From the NCBI GenBank assembly GCA_949317995.1, contig OX439051.1, positions 40,055,250 through 40,119,249 of the forward strand: DNA of 64,000 nt, in the 5' to 3' direction. Position numbers and translations under genes: made by a program. The notes beneath the pieces are model-generated. The model had not been told where the DNA came from, made no database searches, and was given only the letters and a program-made list of their open reading frames with translations. Below are positions 60,263-64,000 of this stretch, one piece after another; position 1 is the stretch's first letter, and each line of letters opens with the position of its first letter. Source of the DNA: Acholoe squamosa (Eukaryota; Annelida; Polychaeta; Phyllodocida; Polynoidae).

Positions 60263-60331
<69 letters not shown>

Positions 60332-61100
60332 TCAAGTTCGCTGTATGCATGAGTGTCCCCTTCCATAAACATGCCACCATTGATAGCTTTACAAATATCA
60401 CAATGGCTCTCCCACACCGCTCATCCACCATACTGCTCTACACATGACAACACTAATACCTATTGACATGTCCACTAAAGCACCTGTACAGTGTTTATTG
60501 ACGGACTCGAGGAACAGACTCTATGTGATGGTACAATAATATATCAAACCTCATGTCTGGATACATCTATAGGCCTATAGATGTTAGATAGACAAATAGA
60601 TTAACCAGCAGATTTCACCTCTCTTCTTGTATCATCATTCCATGTCCATAGGGATTTGCAAAAAAAATACTGAACAACATCAGCTGCTTAGGTTTATATG
60701 TCAATTTACTTTGTGCAAAAATGCATGAGGATGGGGTATGAGTGGAGTGACATTGTGCAATCTGAAAAAAGAACTGTCAGTGGTGTATATTGATGGATTC
60801 ATATAAACTGCATGTTCTCAGTTAGGCCAAGTCAAATTTGCCTTTTTATGCCTACATTTGTCATATACACATTCATACCCTATACCCTATGACACATCTG
60901 AAGGCGAGCCCTCTTAGTGAGAATCATAATCTTCTTCATTAATTAGTATTAATTATAAACTCTTCAATGGCCACCATTTTACCACCCAGAAATTTAGATT
61001 GTGGTGTACATCAGCCTATTTCTCCAGTATAGTGTGATCACTTTACAGCCCTGGATGGCTCAAATTATCACTTGACACCCTTCCTCCAGGGGTTGTAGTG
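58730..61100 (+). repeat. Duplication family X, copy X3 first part
   Basis: It is colinear with 52670-54900: AGCCAAAAGAGCATCCATGC (58755, compare 52674), the GCTTGAACAAATCA and GGTGCCCTGAGG stretches, and ACTGTCCAGGAAAAGCAGGG (59669). The R1 copy present in X2 at 52738 is absent here. Confidence 0.75.
60250..60329. repeat. (TA)n microsatellite
   Basis: About 80 bases of TA dinucleotides carry one TTTATA interruption near 60266. It interrupts sequence colinear with 54600-54630 in X2, where the tract is missing. Open frames over it on both strands are artefacts. Confidence 0.95.
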
Positions 61101-61269
61101 TCTTAACAATCCTCACACACTGCTTCTGGGTTTCTTTCCCTGTTGAGAACTCGTTAGCCCAAGCCTTTGTCAACCTCACCAGGAGATGGGAAATATATGG
61201 TATATAAGGCATCTTTGAATACGGACAGACTCACCTCGGTGAATACAATGCAAATTTATTCCCTGGTCA

Positions 61270-61518
61270 TAGACATTTGCATTTATGTCATGGCCTACAG
61301 GCTTAAATTGCTTTTAAATAAAGAAAACCGGCTCAGCTCTGTTCAAAATCCAAGATGGCAGATACCCATTGAATACAGCCACATTGATTTCTATAGTAAC
61401 GGCCGTATCTGCCATGACATAAACTGTGATTCTGCTCACAAGGGCTGTATGTGTGAATCGTGATGCTCATGATAGCCATGATGCATGGATGCACTCTGTT
61501 CGGCCCTCAAAGGGTTAA
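61270..61518. repeat. Right end of a family T-like element
   Basis: It ends GGATGCACTCTGTTCGGCCC followed by TCAAAGGGTTAA (TTAA at 61515-61518). The left end is not clear, so the start is nominal. Confidence 0.4.
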
Positions 61519-61549
61519 TACTATAGATAGAAAACTCCCAATGCCTTGG

Positions 61550-61898
61550 TTAAACCCTCTAAGGGCCCCTAATAGATTATTCAGTATGCTCATTAGCCGC
61601 TATGATGCATGAATGCAGCCTCAGTGAGGGCGATGATGAGAAACAAGTTTGTTTTTTTCCTTTAAAATACTTTACCACCCCGTATATGCACATTGATCGT
61701 CATGAGATATGAGTGCAGTGCAAGTGAGTACCTCACAATCAAGCACCATGCAGACCTTACAAGGGGGGGAATACCCCGGAGGGTCGTAATGATGTTCCAG
61801 TGAAGTGCTGGCCAGCAGTCTCACTAGCACTTCATTGGTGCATCATGATGACTGCTGGGCATGATGCACTCCTGTATTAGCAACCCTTAAAGGGTTAC
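61550..61898. mobile_element. Family T MITE, long copy (349 bp)
   Basis: It starts TTAAACCCTCTAAGGGCCCC and ends GTATTAGCAACCCTTAAAGG followed by GTTA. CATGATGCATGAATGCAGCC, CAAGCACCATGCAGACC, TCACTAGCACTTCATTGG and GGGCATGATGCACTCCTG are internal landmarks. It is longer than other copies because of an added piece around 61630-61720. Confidence 0.7.
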
Positions 61899-62162
61899 GA
61901 ATCAGGACTGATATAGTCAGGGCATGCCGGGAGTAGCTGTGTGGCATCTACAGTGCCACACAATAAGGCCATAACATTAGGGTTGCAGCCAGAGAGTCAG
62001 CTTAGCCTCTTCTCCCAAACGGGATAGAAAAGTCGATGGTCTGAGGATGAAGGAATATGCATACAATGGCATAATGACCATAAACTGTTTTATGGGTGTT
62101 TTTTATAGCTGTGATACTTCTATTGTAAACTGGGGGGTGTTTAAATCAAGTTCTTTCCCACC

Positions 62163-62183
62163 CGCTCTCTCTCTCTCTCTCCT
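62163..62183. repeat. (CT)n tract
   Basis: A run of CT dinucleotides of about 20 bases, preceded by a C-rich stretch. Confidence 0.85.
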
Positions 62184-62429
62184 TCTCCAGGTATTACATC
62201 CGTGAGTGATAGGTTTTTAGTTCATCTTGAGATTGCACCTTTCATGCTTATCCGTAAGACAAGCTGATTGATAAAAGCTAGAATTGGTGTTAGTAGATGT
62301 TGAAATTATGAACAGCTGTACCTTGTGTTGTCACAGTGCAAGAAAATTTCCTGAGTTTCAAAAATATCCCATCTTGTTAGAAACCCTGCTTAAATACCAT
62401 TATAGCACCCTAATATGAACAATGGTGGC

Positions 62430-63580
62430 AAGGCTCACGGCTTGAATGGCTGGAAGCTTACATCTCCCTCTTGGGAGAAGAAATAATGATGCTAAGCTGC
62501 CTTCAGACAATTTGATTAAATCCACCTTTTCTTACAGGTATTGTTTTATTATTCTATATGAAATCTCCATGAAGGTGGAAGCATTGCATGTGACCTACCG
62601 GATTGACAAAAGGAGAGGGAGTAAAAAAGCCATGTCCAAACCTGGAATCCCACCTTTCATTGACCAAAATGTTCATTTCTGTATGTATTCAAAATGTTTT
62701 GGAAGCGGAAATTAGAGTGGTTTGTAAATATCTAGAGATTGAAATTTTTCCATCAGAATGAGAATATGAGAATAATCCAGGATAAACAAAATCTATCCAG
62801 CCATCTCTTCTTCACTTTAACAATAACATGACAGTGCTTGATTATTCTGATTCAATTCACCCCTTAAAGGCCACTGATGCAACATTCTTAAATGTCGCCT
62901 CGGTCAGATGGACACTTGATCTATAGACACTTGATCTCTAGATAATAGATTATCTAATCTCCTTTTACTGTACTTATCTCCCATACACATGAATGGCCCT
63001 TTCCAAGTTACATCCTGATGTCCATCGGCTTGACCTAACAGCTGTGATATTTGTGCACAATCACAGATGTCCTGTAGCTCAGGCCTGTCAATAAACACTC
63101 TACAGCTGCTTTAGTGGATGTGTCAATGGGTATAAGTGTTGACATGTGTAGAGGAGTGTAGTGGATGAGCTGTGTGGAGTGGGAGAGGCATTGTGACATC
63201 TGGAAATCTATTGTGGCGTGGGGATTATGGTGAAGACTACTCATGCATAAATAGTATTCCCATGAGCCTCTCTACTTATAAGCTTTGCTAATATTTCTGC
63301 ATAAATACCTCGACATATGTAACATCCATAGTCTAGGTTCTCTGTAAAACTTACCGCAAAACCCCATGTAAAAGCTGCAAATCAGACCCCTGGTGTGGCT
63401 TGTAAGACCTTCCTGAACTTACAGTGTGGCGTATATGCATTTTTACATACTTAGACCTGAATAGGGAATAGGGACCGTTTTCAGACATGTGGTGCTGCTT
63501 CTGTTTCAGCATGAAGTGGTGATGTGAATAGATAGTGATGCCACATTTAGAGTCATGTGAGTACCTGGGTCAGGTCGTCA
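62430..63580 (+). repeat. Duplication family X, copy X3 second part
   Basis: It is colinear with 54970-55800: GGCTGGAAGCTTA (62449 and 54979), AAAAAGCCATGTCCAAAC (62625 and 55140), TGTACTTATCTC (62968), TTTAGTGGATGTGTCAAT (63110 and 55600) and GAGAGGCATTGTGACATCTG (63183). About 1.3 kb of other sequence, including two family T elements, separates it from the first part. Confidence 0.75.
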
Positions 63581-63741
63581 GAAAGTGTAAGATTTTGCCC
63601 TTGAAGGCCCTGAAAAACTAATTTTCTAATTACTTTATATAACCTAAACAAAATTGTTAAGGTACATCTCCTCAGCTCAGAAGACCAAAAAATACCGATC
63701 TAGGCCATCTGGTTCCATTTTTATTGCTTGTTTTGTGTCAT

Positions 63742-63948
63742 GTAACGTCCGGTACCAAAATAATGAAATATTGAGGTAATTGAAGTTGCTCTCAGTAATA
63801 TAAAAAATTTTCATAATGCATTACAAACACATGATATAAGAAGGCCAATATGTCTATTATTGACTTCAATTACAGAATGGAACAAAATTTCAGTTATGCA
63901 TGCACAATAGACTGCCTCCTACATGATGATAAAAGTACCGGACGTTAC
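63742..63948. mobile_element. Short inverted-repeat element, GTAACGTCCGGTAC termini
   Basis: It opens with GTAACGTCCGGTACC (63742-63756) and closes with AAGTACCGGACGTTAC (63933-63948), an inverted repeat of 14 bases. The interior is AT-rich and non-coding. Confidence 0.65.
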
Positions 63949-63970
63949 GTAACGTCCGGTACTTTTATCA
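63927..63970. repeat. 44-bp perfect palindrome
   Basis: Arms of 22 bases (TGATAAAAGTACCGGACGTTAC and its exact complement) meet with no spacer between 63948 and 63949. The right arm opens what looks like a second copy of the same terminus, running out of the window. Confidence 0.95.
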
Positions 63971-64000
63971 GAATTATTTCACATAAGCTGCTCTCATATG

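Noticed and set aside
60222-60447. Open frames through the TA microsatellite
   Set aside because: Ile-Tyr repeats on both strands are produced by (TA)n.

Overview
The window looks like non-coding nuclear DNA from an animal, most likely a marine invertebrate. The reasons are AT-rich sequence, many short non-autonomous DNA transposons, several tRNA-derived SINE families, microsatellites, nested insertions and diverged low-copy duplications. The species cannot be named from the sequence alone. No protein-coding gene, exon chain, rRNA or functional tRNA gene can be supported. Every open frame is short (138 codons at most). The longest ones lie inside repeats, and where two copies of a sequence exist, frame-breaking indels separate them. 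The window is best read as intergenic DNA or the inside of a very large intron.

Layout. 0.9-10.4 kb: two tandem units of about 4.1 kb whose junction lies inside a short TA-flanked MITE family (called R1 here). 10.4-17 kb: a cluster of DNA-transposon-like elements, namely an element with inverted minisatellite arms rich in TGACGTAA (11.6-12.5 kb), a PIF/Harbinger-like MITE with TTA target duplications (13.4-13.7 kb), and two elements with terminal inverted repeats (15.7-16.2 and 16.4-17.0 kb). 18-23 kb: more R1 copies, a reverse-strand tRNA-SINE, and a dimeric tRNA-SINE whose empty site survives at about 30.5 kb. 23-33 kb: TTAA-flanked MITEs and a second tandem duplication of about 3 kb. 34-36 kb: a pair of long-stem hairpin elements. 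36-40 kb: mostly unrecognised sequence with one TTAA MITE, then a 54-bp tandem repeat. 42.7-43.6 kb: a TTAA transposon nested in a TTAA MITE. 44.6-49.6 kb: two tRNA-like SINEs, a GC-rich array, two more hairpins, a foldback composite and a second copy of the reverse-strand SINE. 51-58.4 kb: three further inverted-repeat elements. 45.8-63.4 kb also carries a diverged duplication family (X) present several times. The right edge has a 44-bp perfect palindrome made by two abutting element ends.

Nothing here works as an operon or pathway. The biology is the interplay of parasitic repeats: TTAA-targeting and TA-targeting non-autonomous elements, tRNA-derived SINEs (two of which share a 3' tail, implying a common LINE partner) and segmental duplication. 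Paralogous empty and filled sites give relative ages for several insertions. All alignments were done by eye, so most repeat boundaries are good to roughly 5-20 bases; where a target duplication is given they are exact.
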